NCBI GenBank assembly: GCA_938036315.1
Contig: CALHPK010000009.1
Location: 200,528 to 264,527 of the forward strand
Length of the DNA: 64,000 nucleotides
Source of the DNA: an uncultured bacterium
Lineage (GTDB): Bacteria > Calescibacteriota > Calescibacteriia > Calescibacteriales > Calescibacteriaceae
Direction of reading: 5' to 3'
How positions within the stretch are numbered: the first letter of the stretch is position 1; every line of letters begins with the position of its first letter. The notes under the pieces are model-generated. The model was not told the origin of the DNA. It did not search any database and saw only the letters and a list, made by a program, of their open reading frames with translations. The position numbers and the translations under genes were made by a program. Shown here piece after piece: positions 25,625 through 35,262 of this stretch.

Positions 25625-26581
25625 ATGTCGGAAAATCCGAAAAATAGATGGGAATTCCTAAAAATAAAGAGGGAAGCCGAAGATCAACTCAAAAAGTTAG
25701 TAAGAAGCTGGTTCGATGAGGATAAAGTTTTCAAAGATATAACAACAGCCCTGGTAATTCCCAATAAAAAAGGTAGGCTTATAATATTTTCAAAAAGCAA
25801 AAAACAGTTCACAGTTGCCGGAGCGGACTTTATAAAGCTTATAGTAAATAAATATTTAAAATGCACTCAAGGAAAAAAAGAGCCAGTTAAAGTAAAGATA
25901 TTGAAGAGAGATGGTATGATTGTTCAAACTGGTGACAAAATAGCAGAGATAGAAGGAAATATAAAAATCCTTCTATCATTAGAAAGAATTATTCTCAATC
26001 TCGTTTCCATCCTCAGCGGGATAGCTACCGAGACAAGAGAACTTGTGAAACTTGCAAAAGGAGTAAAGATCTTGTCGACAAGGAAAACTGCTCCCGGTCT
26101 CAGATATCTCGAAAAATATGCAGTCTGCGTCGGCGGAGGTTTTACACACAGAAAGAATCTTGCCGATGCAGTACTTATAAAAGATAATCATATAAAAGCT
26201 CTGGGTGGAATCAAAAACCTATGCAAGATTATAAATGAAAAACAATCAAAGATAAAAAAATTGATCAAAAGTGGAACCCAATTTGAAATCGAGGTTCAGA
26301 ATCAGGATGAGCTTGAATCCCTGCTAGATATATCAAAATATTTTGGAAAAATAACTATCATGCTAGACAATTTTATGTACAATGCCCTCAAAAGGGCAAT
26401 AAAGAAAATAAAAGAATTTTCAAAGAAACATGGAATCGAAATACTCGTGGAAGTTTCTGGAGGGGTAAATCTACAAAATATCAGAAAGATTGCAAAACTT
26501 AAACCAGATTTTATATCTGCTGGGTATATAACTATTCAGCCAAGAATTCCAGATATATCAGCGGATATTGTTCCTATCTGA
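25625..26581 (+). CDS. nadC: Nicotinate-nucleotide pyrophosphorylase (quinolinate phosphoribosyltransferase)
   Basis: NadC makes nicotinate mononucleotide from quinolinate and PRPP in de novo NAD synthesis. Motifs are ILSTRKTAPGLRYLEKYAV (near 149-167), GGGFTHRKNLADAVLIKDNHI (near 171-191) and the C-terminal VSGGVNLQNIRKIAKLKPDFIS. At 318 aa it is 30-40 residues longer than typical, mostly from extra Lys-rich segments at the N-terminus and around residue 210. nadA and nadB are not in the window. A purine tract AAGGTAG immediately before ATG is a poor Shine-Dalgarno site. Confidence 0.94.
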   Translation: MSENPKNRWEFLKIKREAEDQLKKLVRSWFDEDKVFKDITTALVIPNKKGRLIIFSKSKKQFTVAGADFIKLIVNKYLKCTQGKKEPVKVKILKRDGMIVQTGDKIAEIEGNIKILLSLERIILNLVSILSGIATETRELVKLAKGVKILSTRKTAPGLRYLEKYAVCVGGGFTHRKNLADAVLIKDNHIKALGGIKNLCKIINEKQSKIKKLIKSGTQFEIEVQNQDELESLLDISKYFGKITIMLDNFMYNALKRAIKKIKEFSKKHGIEILVEVSGGVNLQNIRKIAKLKPDFISAGYITIQPRIPDISADIVPI

Positions 26582-26624
26582 AGATATATCTCTGGTTTAG
26601 ATTTTTTCCTATTTTTGATTTGTT

Positions 26625-27839
26625 ATGATTTACATAATTGGAATAGGCGAGGATGGAATCGATGGGCTCTTACCTTATGCCAGAAGCAAACTCCAAGAAT
26701 CAGATGTTATAGTTGGAGGTAAAAGGCATCTCGAACTTGTCAGAGAATTTATTCACCTCAAAGACGTAATCACAATAGGCTCTGATCTTGAAGCGGTTCT
26801 AAAGTTAGTAGAAGAGAAGTTCAAAATGGGGAAGAAAGTAGTAGTTCTAAATTCTGGAGATCCTCTTTTCTTTGGCTTTGCAAAAAGATTAATAGAACAT
26901 TTTGGCAAAGATAATTGCCAAGTAATACCTACGTTATCTTCTGTTCAGCTTGCATTCTCAAAAATTAAAGAAAGTTGGGATGATGCAAAAATAATAAGTA
27001 TACACACAAGAGCAAAAATCCAAGACTATATATGGGACATTCTCGAGAATGAAAAAATTGCAATTTTAACATCTGGTAAAGAAGATCCCAAAATTGTTGC
27101 TGAATTTCTTGCAAACAATAATATAGTTGTAAAGAATTTTTTTGTATTTGAGAATCTAGGTGGAAAATCCGAGCGAATACTGAACCTTAAGATCGACGAA
27201 GTTAAAAACTATGATTTCTCCATGTTAAACATAATCGTCATTATCAAAGATAAGATCTCCAGAAAGTTTAACTTTGGACTTCCGGAAGAATCTTTTAAGT
27301 ATCATACCGTAAAAAGAGGTATCATCACGAAAGCAGAATTGAGAGCTATTGCGATATCTAAACTTTCATTGAAGGAAGATTCAGTTGTCTGGGATATTGG
27401 CAGTGGCTCTGGATCTGTGGCAATAGAGTGTGCCCTACTTTCAAGGAAGGGGAAAGTATACGCCATAGAGAAAAATGAAGACTTAGTGGAGATCATCCGC
27501 AGTAACAAACTCAAATTCGGAGCTTACAATTTAGAGATAGTCTTGGGAGAAGCTCCTGATATTTTGAGAAAGCTTGAGGATCCCGATTCCATCTTTATTG
27601 GTGGAGGAGGGAGAAACATAGAGGAAATTCTTTCTGAATGCCTATCCAGAGAGAAGCTCAAAAATATTGTTGCCACTTTTATCGTTCCTTCTCATTTTGT
27701 CCGATGTTACGAATTTTTGAAGTCAAAAGGGTACTCTCCGAATGCGTTCTTCTTTAACTTTATGAAGCTGAAAGATATAGGGGGATATGAGAAATTCGAT
27801 TCTTATGCTGAGACTTTTTTGATTCACCTATCTTTGTAA
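26625..27839 (+). CDS. cobL: Precorrin-6Y C5,15-methyltransferase, CbiE-CbiT fusion
   Basis: A 404-aa bifunctional enzyme of cobalamin (corrin ring) synthesis. Residues 1-200 form the CbiE C5-methyltransferase of the tetrapyrrole methylase fold (MIYIIGIGEDGIDGLLPYAR; NSGDPLFFGFAKRL). Residues about 215-404 form the CbiT C15-methyltransferase/decarboxylase (RGIITKAELRAIAISKL and the SAM-binding VWDIGSGSGSVAIE). Other cob/cbi genes are absent from the window, so the pathway genes are scattered. nadC precedes it by 43 nt. Confidence 0.93.
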   Translation: MIYIIGIGEDGIDGLLPYARSKLQESDVIVGGKRHLELVREFIHLKDVITIGSDLEAVLKLVEEKFKMGKKVVVLNSGDPLFFGFAKRLIEHFGKDNCQVIPTLSSVQLAFSKIKESWDDAKIISIHTRAKIQDYIWDILENEKIAILTSGKEDPKIVAEFLANNNIVVKNFFVFENLGGKSERILNLKIDEVKNYDFSMLNIIVIIKDKISRKFNFGLPEESFKYHTVKRGIITKAELRAIAISKLSLKEDSVVWDIGSGSGSVAIECALLSRKGKVYAIEKNEDLVEIIRSNKLKFGAYNLEIVLGEAPDILRKLEDPDSIFIGGGGRNIEEILSECLSREKLKNIVATFIVPSHFVRCYEFLKSKGYSPNAFFFNFMKLKDIGGYEKFDSYAETFLIHLSL

Positions 27840-27850
27840 GCTTGATGATA

Positions 27851-27907
27851 TTTAGTGAATCTGGTTTTAGTGAATATGTGGTTACTTTTTAATGTGGTTA
27901 CTTTTTA
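27851..27907. repeat. Two adjacent tandem duplications between cobL and the PBP gene
   Basis: TTTAGTGAAT occurs at 27851-27860 and 27866-27875. Directly after it a perfect 16-bp unit (ATGTGGTTACTTTTTA) is repeated at 27876-27891 and 27892-27907. The spacer 27840-28099 holds no other recognisable element. Confidence 0.9.
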
Positions 27908-28099
27908 ATAAAATCTTATAACCTAAAAAGTGTGGTTGCAGAATATCTGCTGGCTAAAATTAGTGATTTTCATAACTTTTTTAAAACTAAATTTTTTGCG
28001 ATTCGCACTCCAAAGCGGTATAATAGCTTATAGATTTCATATGTACAAACTGAAATTATCGTGATTTTGACTGGAGCACACTAAAATTTATTTTTGGTT

Positions 28100-30490
28100 A
28101 TGAAGATAGAACCTGTGGGGCTAAGGCGAGGGAGAAAAAAAGCAAAGAGCCCTTGGATAAAACTTACAAAGTGGGCATTCATCTTGGCTACTATAGGACT
28201 GATTGGGCTCTCTGCATATTCATTCTATATTATTTATGAGGTGAAGGATGAGCTAAGAGACCTCACAAGGCAAAGTATTTATGAAAAGGTTTTCGGGATA
28301 TATGAACCAACTATTATATATTCCCGGGATGGTAAGATCATAGGAAGAATATTTGAGAGATATTGGGAACCAGTGAGATTTGAAGATATTCCAGAGCATG
28401 TTGTTAACGCATTTTTAGCTGCTGAAGATGAAGATTTCTTCAAACATAAAGGTATAGATATAAGCTCCATAATAAGGGCTACTCTGAAGAATCTTTTGGA
28501 ATTCAAGATAAAGCAAGGTGGTAGCACAATAACTCAACAGTTCGCAAGAAATGTTTTTCTCGGAAGGGAAAAAACATTGGCGAGAAAGATAAAGGAGATT
28601 TACTATGCTGTAAAGATTGAAAGAGAGCTTACTAAAGAAGAAATATTTTCTTTATATATTTCAACGATATTTTTTGGGAATGGTGCTTATGGCATAAAGT
28701 CAGCCGTAAGAAATTATTTCAATAAAGAACTAAAGAATGTCAATTTGGCGGAAGCGGCAATCCTGGCATCACTTCCCAAATCCCCTGTTTATTATTCACC
28801 TTTCAAATACCCAGAAAGGTTGAGGGCAAGGCAAGAATGGATCTTGAAAAGAATGCTCGACCTTGGATATATAAATCAACAAGAATACAGTAAAGCTATC
28901 GAGCAGAAAATAAGGTTATCCCTTTGGAAGAATGAATTGAATGATTACTTCTGGTTTGCGGAAGAAGTAAGGCGGAGGGTTATACAAATTGTGGGAGAGA
29001 ATGAGATCTCAAAAGGCTTTCAAATATTTACAACATTAGATACAGATTGTTATAGATTGGCAGAAAATTCACTCAGGTGGGGAATAGAAAGAACAGAAAT
29101 CATAAATGGTAAAGATATAGTCAGAAACTTGGAAGATATAAATCAGGAACACATAAGGGTAAAGAGTATTTCGGTTATCTTCCCAGAAGGTAAAAAAGTT
29201 TATGAACTATGGGATGAATTCTTCGAGGCTACAGTCATTGATGTGAGGAAAGACTTGATAAAAGTTAAGATCAAAAGACTCCCTCCAGAAGCTATCGTCA
29301 ATAAAGTAGAAGAAATGGAAAAGGAATCCGCATCATTTTCAGAGGCTTATATAAATCCAGAGTTCTCGCTCAAGCTTAAAGTTGGTGAAAAACTAATAGT
29401 AAAAAAGTGCGGAGAATACTTCTGTCCCATCCCCAAGAATGTTGAGCTTGAAGGAGCAGTTGTTGTGCTGAATTCTCAGACTGGAGATGTTCTCTGCATT
29501 GCTGGCGGTTACAGTTTGGTAAAAAGTCAATTTATAAGAGCAACACAAGCAAAAAGACAAGTGGGGTCAGCGTTCAAACCCATAGTTTATACCGCAGCCA
29601 TCGAAAGTGGGTTATACACTCCCGCAACTGTTGTAAAAGATGCTCCAATTATATTTGAATATAAGGAAGGAGATGAAGTGAAAGAGTGGAAACCAAAAAA
29701 CTTTGACGAATTTTCCGGTTGGGTAACTCTTCAGGAGGCTCTCGCAAAGTCTATAAACAATGCCACAATAAGGGTAGCCCAAGATATAGGAATCTCAAGA
29801 ATTAGAGATATATGCGAAAGGCTCGGAATATCTGAAAAAATCGAAGATTACACAGTTGCATTAGGATCAATATCACTATCTCCGCTTGAAGTTGCTCAAA
29901 TATATACTCCATTTTCAAATGGTGGAAATAAAGTCAAAGGAAGATTCATAGATAAAATAGTAAGAAAAGGAGATATAATTTTCCAAGAAGAAATCGAATC
30001 CAATGAAGTACTCTCACCATCCCTATCATTTGTTGTGGCATGGATGATGAGAAACACGGTACTTTACGGCACAGGCTGGAGAGCAAAGGCAGTTGGGATA
30101 CCAATTGCTGGAAAGACAGGCACTTCAAATCAAGGAAGGGATACCTGGTTCGTTGGAATAACACCAGAAATAGTAGTCACAGTTTGGGTTGGGAAGGACA
30201 ATTTCTCACCGATCGGGGGAGTTATCGCATCTGGACCCTCCGTTGCAGTTCCAATCTTCGTTGAATTTATGAAAAACTATAAATCAAAATTAAAGGCGAA
30301 GGATTGGGAAGTTCCAGAAGGAGTCGAGTTTATCAGGATAGATCCAATAACCGGTGAGAAGTCAGACAGAGGATATCTTGTCGCAACTTTAGAAGGCACT
30401 TTTGATAATAAGCAGTTCCCGGTAGATTCGACAGAAGAAGGAGGGAAAACGAGCCCACTTGATCAATGGAATATTATGCACATTCATTGA
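28100..30490 (+). CDS. Penicillin-binding protein 1A, bifunctional transglycosylase/transpeptidase
   Basis: A class A PBP of 796 aa that polymerises and cross-links peptidoglycan in the periplasm. A basic N-terminus is followed by a TM anchor (about residues 27-46). The GT51 domain has AAEDEDFFKHKG (catalytic Glu near 109) and QGGSTITQQFARN. The transpeptidase domain has the nucleophile motif GSAFKP (SxxK, near 490), SINN (SxN, near 550) and KTGTS near 671. The upstream in-frame TTG would add two residues; ATG at 28100 is preferred. The last 7 nt overlap the 3' end of the convergent MFS gene. Confidence 0.95.
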   Translation: MKIEPVGLRRGRKKAKSPWIKLTKWAFILATIGLIGLSAYSFYIIYEVKDELRDLTRQSIYEKVFGIYEPTIIYSRDGKIIGRIFERYWEPVRFEDIPEHVVNAFLAAEDEDFFKHKGIDISSIIRATLKNLLEFKIKQGGSTITQQFARNVFLGREKTLARKIKEIYYAVKIERELTKEEIFSLYISTIFFGNGAYGIKSAVRNYFNKELKNVNLAEAAILASLPKSPVYYSPFKYPERLRARQEWILKRMLDLGYINQQEYSKAIEQKIRLSLWKNELNDYFWFAEEVRRRVIQIVGENEISKGFQIFTTLDTDCYRLAENSLRWGIERTEIINGKDIVRNLEDINQEHIRVKSISVIFPEGKKVYELWDEFFEATVIDVRKDLIKVKIKRLPPEAIVNKVEEMEKESASFSEAYINPEFSLKLKVGEKLIVKKCGEYFCPIPKNVELEGAVVVLNSQTGDVLCIAGGYSLVKSQFIRATQAKRQVGSAFKPIVYTAAIESGLYTPATVVKDAPIIFEYKEGDEVKEWKPKNFDEFSGWVTLQEALAKSINNATIRVAQDIGISRIRDICERLGISEKIEDYTVALGSISLSPLEVAQIYTPFSNGGNKVKGRFIDKIVRKGDIIFQEEIESNEVLSPSLSFVVAWMMRNTVLYGTGWRAKAVGIPIAGKTGTSNQGRDTWFVGITPEIVVTVWVGKDNFSPIGGVIASGPSVAVPIFVEFMKNYKSKLKAKDWEVPEGVEFIRIDPITGEKSDRGYLVATLEGTFDNKQFPVDSTEEGGKTSPLDQWNIMHIH

Positions 30491-31665
30491 TTTTTTGTTT
30501 GCCGAATAGTCAACAAAAATAGATAAACAGAACATATCAGCGATAGGATCTGTAAGCCAATTGAAAAAGCAAACAAGGAGACGATCGAAGTTTCATATAG
30601 CCACCCGATTACAGCTCCTCCGGTAAACCACGCTATACCAAACAAGCTGTGGAATATCCCGTAAGCCAAGCTCCTGTTTTGAGCTGGGATAGTTACAGCT
30701 ACAGTTGCTTTCAGAATAGTCTCATAAAGTCCCATAACTACACCCCACAAAGCTACCCCTACTATTGCAGATATTAAATTTTCCCATATAAATATAAGGA
30801 TTGGTACAGGTATACCAAATACAGGTATGATAAAGAGAGTCTTCAATTTGAATTTGTCAAATACCCTTCCGATGATAAGAGCAGTTAACACATCAGTAGC
30901 CATAGCTAAAGCATATAAAGATGATATTACCTCGTCTGATACAATCTGGATCCTCTTCAAGTGATATGAGATTATTTGAAAGTGTGGATAACCACATATG
31001 GTAAGCATACTAAATAGAAGGAAAAAATAGAAGATCTTACTTAACCTTTTGACACCTTGATCTATTTTTTCAGTTCGATCTTCAAGAACCTCTGGTTTCG
31101 GATATATTGCTATAGTCAATAGGAGAGTTACAACCGATAGAATCGCTGGAATCCCCAAGGATAGAAAGGCCAAAGAGTAGCTCCCAGCTAAATGAATTAC
31201 CCATGCAACAATCAGAGGACCAATGATTGCTCCAATTTGGTCAATTGCTTCATGCAGACCAAATCCTCTACCGTATCCAATTTTTGAAGATGCATAAGAG
31301 ATAATTGTATCTCGTGCCGGAGTTCTTATAGCCTTACCGAATCTTTCTGCTATCACTAAGCCAGATACAACTTCCCATCTTTTTGCAAATGCTAGCAACG
31401 GCACAGCTATGAGATTGATCAGATACCCCAAAATTGTCATAGCCCAGTATTTTTTCGTTCTATCCGCAATGTAGCCAAATACCAGACGCAATCCATATCC
31501 AATAAGCTCCCCCAATCCGCTAGTTAGTCCGACTACTGTGGCACTTGCTCCAAGACTGTGAAGAAAAGGACCGAGAATTCCTCGAGAACCTTCATAGGTT
31601 ACATCTGCAAACAGACTGACAAGCCCGAGCAAAATGACAACTTTGATAGCTCTTTTATCACTCAT
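30484..31665 (-). CDS. MFS transporter
   Basis: A 393-aa major facilitator with about 12 TM helices. The loop 2-3 signature reads RLVFGYIADRTKKYW (G-x-x-x-D-R). The N-terminus FADVTYEGSRGILGPFLHSLGASATVVGLTSG and the motif GKAIRTPARDTIIS place it in a subgroup commonly annotated as MFS transporter with unknown substrate. It is divergent from acs. AAGGA directly abuts the ATG, too close for a normal ribosome binding site. Confidence 0.9.
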   Translation of the reverse strand: MSDKRAIKVVILLGLVSLFADVTYEGSRGILGPFLHSLGASATVVGLTSGLGELIGYGLRLVFGYIADRTKKYWAMTILGYLINLIAVPLLAFAKRWEVVSGLVIAERFGKAIRTPARDTIISYASSKIGYGRGFGLHEAIDQIGAIIGPLIVAWVIHLAGSYSLAFLSLGIPAILSVVTLLLTIAIYPKPEVLEDRTEKIDQGVKRLSKIFYFFLLFSMLTICGYPHFQIISYHLKRIQIVSDEVISSLYALAMATDVLTALIIGRVFDKFKLKTLFIIPVFGIPVPILIFIWENLISAIVGVALWGVVMGLYETILKATVAVTIPAQNRSLAYGIFHSLFGIAWFTGGAVIGWLYETSIVSLFAFSIGLQILSLICSVYLFLLTIRQTKNQ

Positions 31666-31915
31666 TCCTTAGATGCAAAGGTTAGTAAATTTCAACTTAC
31701 TTACTCAGCATTCAAGATATGTTTCTGATTTATGCTAATATTTAGTGATTGGTGATTAAATTCTGTCGAACACTGGAGCAATCATTTCTTTTTCAATATA
31801 CGTTCCTGAACGAGGGAGGTTCTAACCTATCTTGGTGGACGTGTAGTTGGGTATACTCGTTAATTAGCAACATTTTCAGGATATGATTACACTTTTAACT
31901 GGAGGATACACTGCT

Positions 31916-33883
31916 ATGCAGAGTGAGGGTATTAGTGTGTTTATGAGTGAGAGAAGGCGGTTTCCACCTCCGGCAGAATTTAGCGAAAAAGCTTACATAA
32001 AGAGCATAAAGCAATATGAGGAATTATACAGAAGATCTATAGAAGATCCTGATGGATTTTGGGGAGAAATAGCTGAGAATAATTTAGTGTGGTTCAAAAA
32101 ATGGGATAAAGTTCTGGAATGGGATTCAGAAACTCAACTGATGACAGAAGCGAAGTGGTTTGTTGGTGGTAAGCTTAATGCTTCCTACAATTGCATCGAT
32201 AGGTTCATAGGGACTCCGAAACGCAACAAGGCATCGATAATCTGGGAGGCAGACGACGGAACATATAAAACGTACACATACCAGCAACTTTTTTATGAAG
32301 TGAATAGATTCGCCAATGTTCTCAAAAAGTATGGTGTCAGAAGAGGGGATAAGGTCGCTATTTACTTACCTATGATACCTGAGTTGCCCATAGCGATGCT
32401 TGCCTGCGCGAGAATCGGCGCTGTTCACAATGTTATCTTCGCTGGATTTAGTGCACAAGCTCTAAGAGATAGGATACAAGACAGCAATGCGAAAATACTC
32501 ATCACAGCAGATAAAGGGATTAGAGGAGGAAAGATAATTCCCTTGAAGGAAAACGCCGATGAGGCCCTTCGCGAATGCCCTTCTGTTGAAAAAGTAATAG
32601 TCGTGAAGAGAGTCGGCAATGCAAGCTTAAAAGCAGGAAGAGATACTTACTGGCACGAAGAGATGAATTCAAAAGATATAGAAAATTATTGTCCCCCTGA
32701 GTGGATGGATTCCGAAGACCCACTCTTTATCCTTTACACCTCGGGATCTACGGGAAAGCCAAAGGGTATTGTCCACGCAACCGGAGGATATCTCGTTTTT
32801 ACAAACATAACTTTTAAATGGGTTTTTGACTATCGCGATGAAGATATACATTTCTGCACAGCTGATATTGGTTGGATTACAGGGCATAGCTATATTGTCT
32901 ATGGACCTTTAAGTACTGGTGCTACAGTTTTAATGTTTGAAGGGATTCCCACGTATCCACATCCTGGAAGGTACTGGGAGATAATAGACAAGCACCGAGC
33001 AACTATATTTTATACCGCTCCCACTGCAATAAGAGCACTGATGCGGGAGGGTGAAGAGTGGGTGAAAAAGTACGATCTTTCATCTCTTAGGTTGCTCGGA
33101 AGTGTCGGTGAACCAATAAATCCGGAGGCATGGATGTGGTATCATACTTACGTTGGTAAGGGGAAACTCCCGATAGTTGATACCTGGTGGCAAACAGAAA
33201 CAGGTGGGATCATGATTTCTCCTTTACCTGGGGCCTCGACTCTAAAGCCAGGGTCAGCCAATAAACCTTTGCCGGGAGTAGTTCCAGCAGTTCTAAATGA
33301 AAAGGGGGAAAAAGTTGGCACAAATGAGGGTGGTTACCTTGTTATCGAAAAGCCCTGGCCAGGGTTGTTCAAAGACATTTACGGAGATCATAAAAAACAG
33401 ACATACTTTTCAAAATTTTCGGGAAAGTATCTTACAGGCGATGGAGCAAGAGTCGATGAAGATGGCGATTATTGGATCGTTGGAAGAATAGATGACGTTA
33501 TTAATGTGTCAGGTCACAGACTTAGCACAGCCGAGATCGAGTCAGCTCTTGTCAGCCACAAATCGGTTGCCGAAGCAGCTGTTGTTGGCTTCCCCCATGA
33601 AATCAAGGGAGAAGGTATCTACTGCTATGTGGTGCTCAAGGAAGGCTTCAGCCCATCTGATTCGTTGAGAAAAGAACTTATCAACCAAGTAAGGCAGGTC
33701 ATCGGACCTATTGCAACCCCTGATAAAATCCAATTTGCCCCCGGACTCCCTAAAACAAGGAGTGGAAAAATAATGAGAAGGATTCTCAGAAAGATAGCAA
33801 AAGGGGAGATAAACGATCTTGGGGATATAACCACTCTTGCTGACCCTTCAGTGGTAGATGAGCTTATAAAAGGCAGATTGTAA
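31916..33883 (+). CDS. acs: Acetyl-CoA synthetase (AMP-forming)
   Basis: Acs activates acetate to acetyl-CoA through acetyl-AMP. Adenylation motifs are [22 protein letters not shown], and [29 protein letters not shown]; the C-terminal [15 protein letters not shown] holds the Lys (near residue 615) that is regulated by acetylation in characterised enzymes. The start at 31916 gives 655 aa, the usual size, and has GGAGG 10 nt upstream. An in-frame ATG at 31883 would add 11 residues. No pat or cobB gene is nearby. Confidence 0.95.
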   Translation: MQSEGISVFMSERRRFPPPAEFSEKAYIKSIKQYEELYRRSIEDPDGFWGEIAENNLVWFKKWDKVLEWDSETQLMTEAKWFVGGKLNASYNCIDRFIGTPKRNKASIIWEADDGTYKTYTYQQLFYEVNRFANVLKKYGVRRGDKVAIYLPMIPELPIAMLACARIGAVHNVIFAGFSAQALRDRIQDSNAKILITADKGIRGGKIIPLKENADEALRECPSVEKVIVVKRVGNASLKAGRDTYWHEEMNSKDIENYCPPEWMDSEDPLFILYTSGSTGKPKGIVHATGGYLVFTNITFKWVFDYRDEDIHFCTADIGWITGHSYIVYGPLSTGATVLMFEGIPTYPHPGRYWEIIDKHRATIFYTAPTAIRALMREGEEWVKKYDLSSLRLLGSVGEPINPEAWMWYHTYVGKGKLPIVDTWWQTETGGIMISPLPGASTLKPGSANKPLPGVVPAVLNEKGEKVGTNEGGYLVIEKPWPGLFKDIYGDHKKQTYFSKFSGKYLTGDGARVDEDGDYWIVGRIDDVINVSGHRLSTAEIESALVSHKSVAEAAVVGFPHEIKGEGIYCYVVLKEGFSPSDSLRKELINQVRQVIGPIATPDKIQFAPGLPKTRSGKIMRRILRKIAKGEINDLGDITTLADPSVVDELIKGRL

Positions 33884-33894
33884 GAAGAATTTTA

Positions 33895-33928
33895 CCCTGA
33901 ACAAGTATGTTCCCTGAACAAGTATGTT
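33895..33928. repeat. 17-bp perfect tandem duplication in a convergent spacer
   Basis: Two exact head-to-tail copies of a 17-bp unit (CCCTGAACAAGTATGTT) fill most of the 47-bp gap between the acs and CNNM stop codons, followed by a partial CCCTATG. Confidence 0.92.
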
Positions 33929-33930
33929 CC

Positions 33931-35157
33931 CTATGGTAATGTAATATTTGTTGCAACACCTTTTTTGCCAAGCTTGAACCTTACCGCGTTTATTTTGTTG
34001 CCGGTGACATCTACGATCTCAAATTCTATCCCATCATACAATACTTTCTCCCCTTTATGTGGTAACCTTCCAAGAACTGAAATTATGGTCGATGAAAAAG
34101 TATGGAAATCATCATTAATTGTTATTCCAAGTTCTCTTGCTACATCTCTTATTGGTGCTTCACCTCTGACGTAAACATATTCTCCTTCTTTCCAGAACAG
34201 CAGAGTTTCTCTTGAGTGTTCGTCGTGGATTTTCCCTGTGATTTCCTCGAGTATATCTTCGAGTGTGACTATCCCCTCGAATTCCCCTGTAGCATCTATT
34301 ATGCACACCATATGAGTCTTCCATTTTTTAAAGTCAATGAGTTGCTGTAGAGCAGATTTTGTCGGCGGGGCGAATCTTACAGGATGCAAAATATCACCTT
34401 TCGAATCTATTAGCTCCCTAAGCCTTTTGTTTTTCAAATCTTCCGAGGGGAAACCTTGAGTTGCAAGGAGGAAGCTTTTGGAAAGGAGTATCCCTATTAT
34501 TTTTGATTCCAATTGCACAGGATACCTTGTGTGCTTTGTTTCCTCAATCACTTTGATCACATCAGATATTGAAAGGTTAGCGTCTATACATATAACCTGA
34601 TGCCTTGGGATCATTATGTCTTTGAGCTCAAGTTCTCTTAGTGCATTTATACCTTCTACCATTTTAATCTGCTCCTTCTCAAAGTATGTTAGATTTGCTT
34701 TTAACTCCTCAATCCGCACTTTTCTCAGCAATTTCTCAAAAGGCGAGATCAATGGACTTACCATTCTTGCAATAATATTTACCGGACCTAAGATAAGCTT
34801 TGCTAAAACATCTGAGTTTTTTATTCCCCAAACCTTCGGGAGTATCTCACCGAAAGTAATTATGATCAATGCGACGATTACTGATGATATAGGTACCGCC
34901 CACTCCCCGATTCTCTTAACAACTTGTGAAGTTATAAGGGCAGTTATGGCAACGTTCGCAATGTTGTCAAATATCAGAACAACTGAAAAGAATCTTTCTG
35001 GCTTGATCAGCAGGTTATATACTGGATCATTAGACGGAATGCTGTTCAGAAGTCTCCCCCTTTCTGCAGAGTACACTACTTCCGCTACGGATAAGAAAGA
35101 TGAAACTATGATTAAAAAAAGAAGCAAAGATACAGCAATATAGATACTCTCAAACAT
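33931..35157 (-). CDS. CNNM/CorC-family transporter (DUF21, CBS, CorC_HlyC domains)
   Basis: A 408-aa inner-membrane protein of the CNNM/MpfA/YfjD type, implicated in Mg2+ export. The N-terminal DUF21 has three to four TM helices and the motif ISVSEVVYSAERGRLL-like sequence (here FLSVAEVVYSAERGRL). A CBS pair follows (about 185-310), with the IMIPRHQVICID and IVTLEDILEEITGKIHDE motifs. The C-terminal CorC_HlyC domain contains VRGEAPIRDVARELGI. The start ATG at 35157 is one codon after an in-frame TTG. Confidence 0.92.
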   Translation of the reverse strand: MFESIYIAVSLLLFLIIVSSFLSVAEVVYSAERGRLLNSIPSNDPVYNLLIKPERFFSVVLIFDNIANVAITALITSQVVKRIGEWAVPISSVIVALIIITFGEILPKVWGIKNSDVLAKLILGPVNIIARMVSPLISPFEKLLRKVRIEELKANLTYFEKEQIKMVEGINALRELELKDIMIPRHQVICIDANLSISDVIKVIEETKHTRYPVQLESKIIGILLSKSFLLATQGFPSEDLKNKRLRELIDSKGDILHPVRFAPPTKSALQQLIDFKKWKTHMVCIIDATGEFEGIVTLEDILEEITGKIHDEHSRETLLFWKEGEYVYVRGEAPIRDVARELGITINDDFHTFSSTIISVLGRLPHKGEKVLYDGIEFEIVDVTGNKINAVRFKLGKKGVATNITLP

Positions 35158-35262
35158 CAAAAATAAAGGGGAAAGTATATATTAATCACTAAAAGAACCA
35201 AAGTTTTGCTTCCCAAATTTTATCTCAAATCTCACAAAGATAATATAATTAATATTTATTTT

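Noticed and set aside
34616..35143. A 175-aa plus-strand frame opposite the CNNM gene
   Set aside because: Mirror of a conserved membrane protein with clear domains; no independent coding signal.
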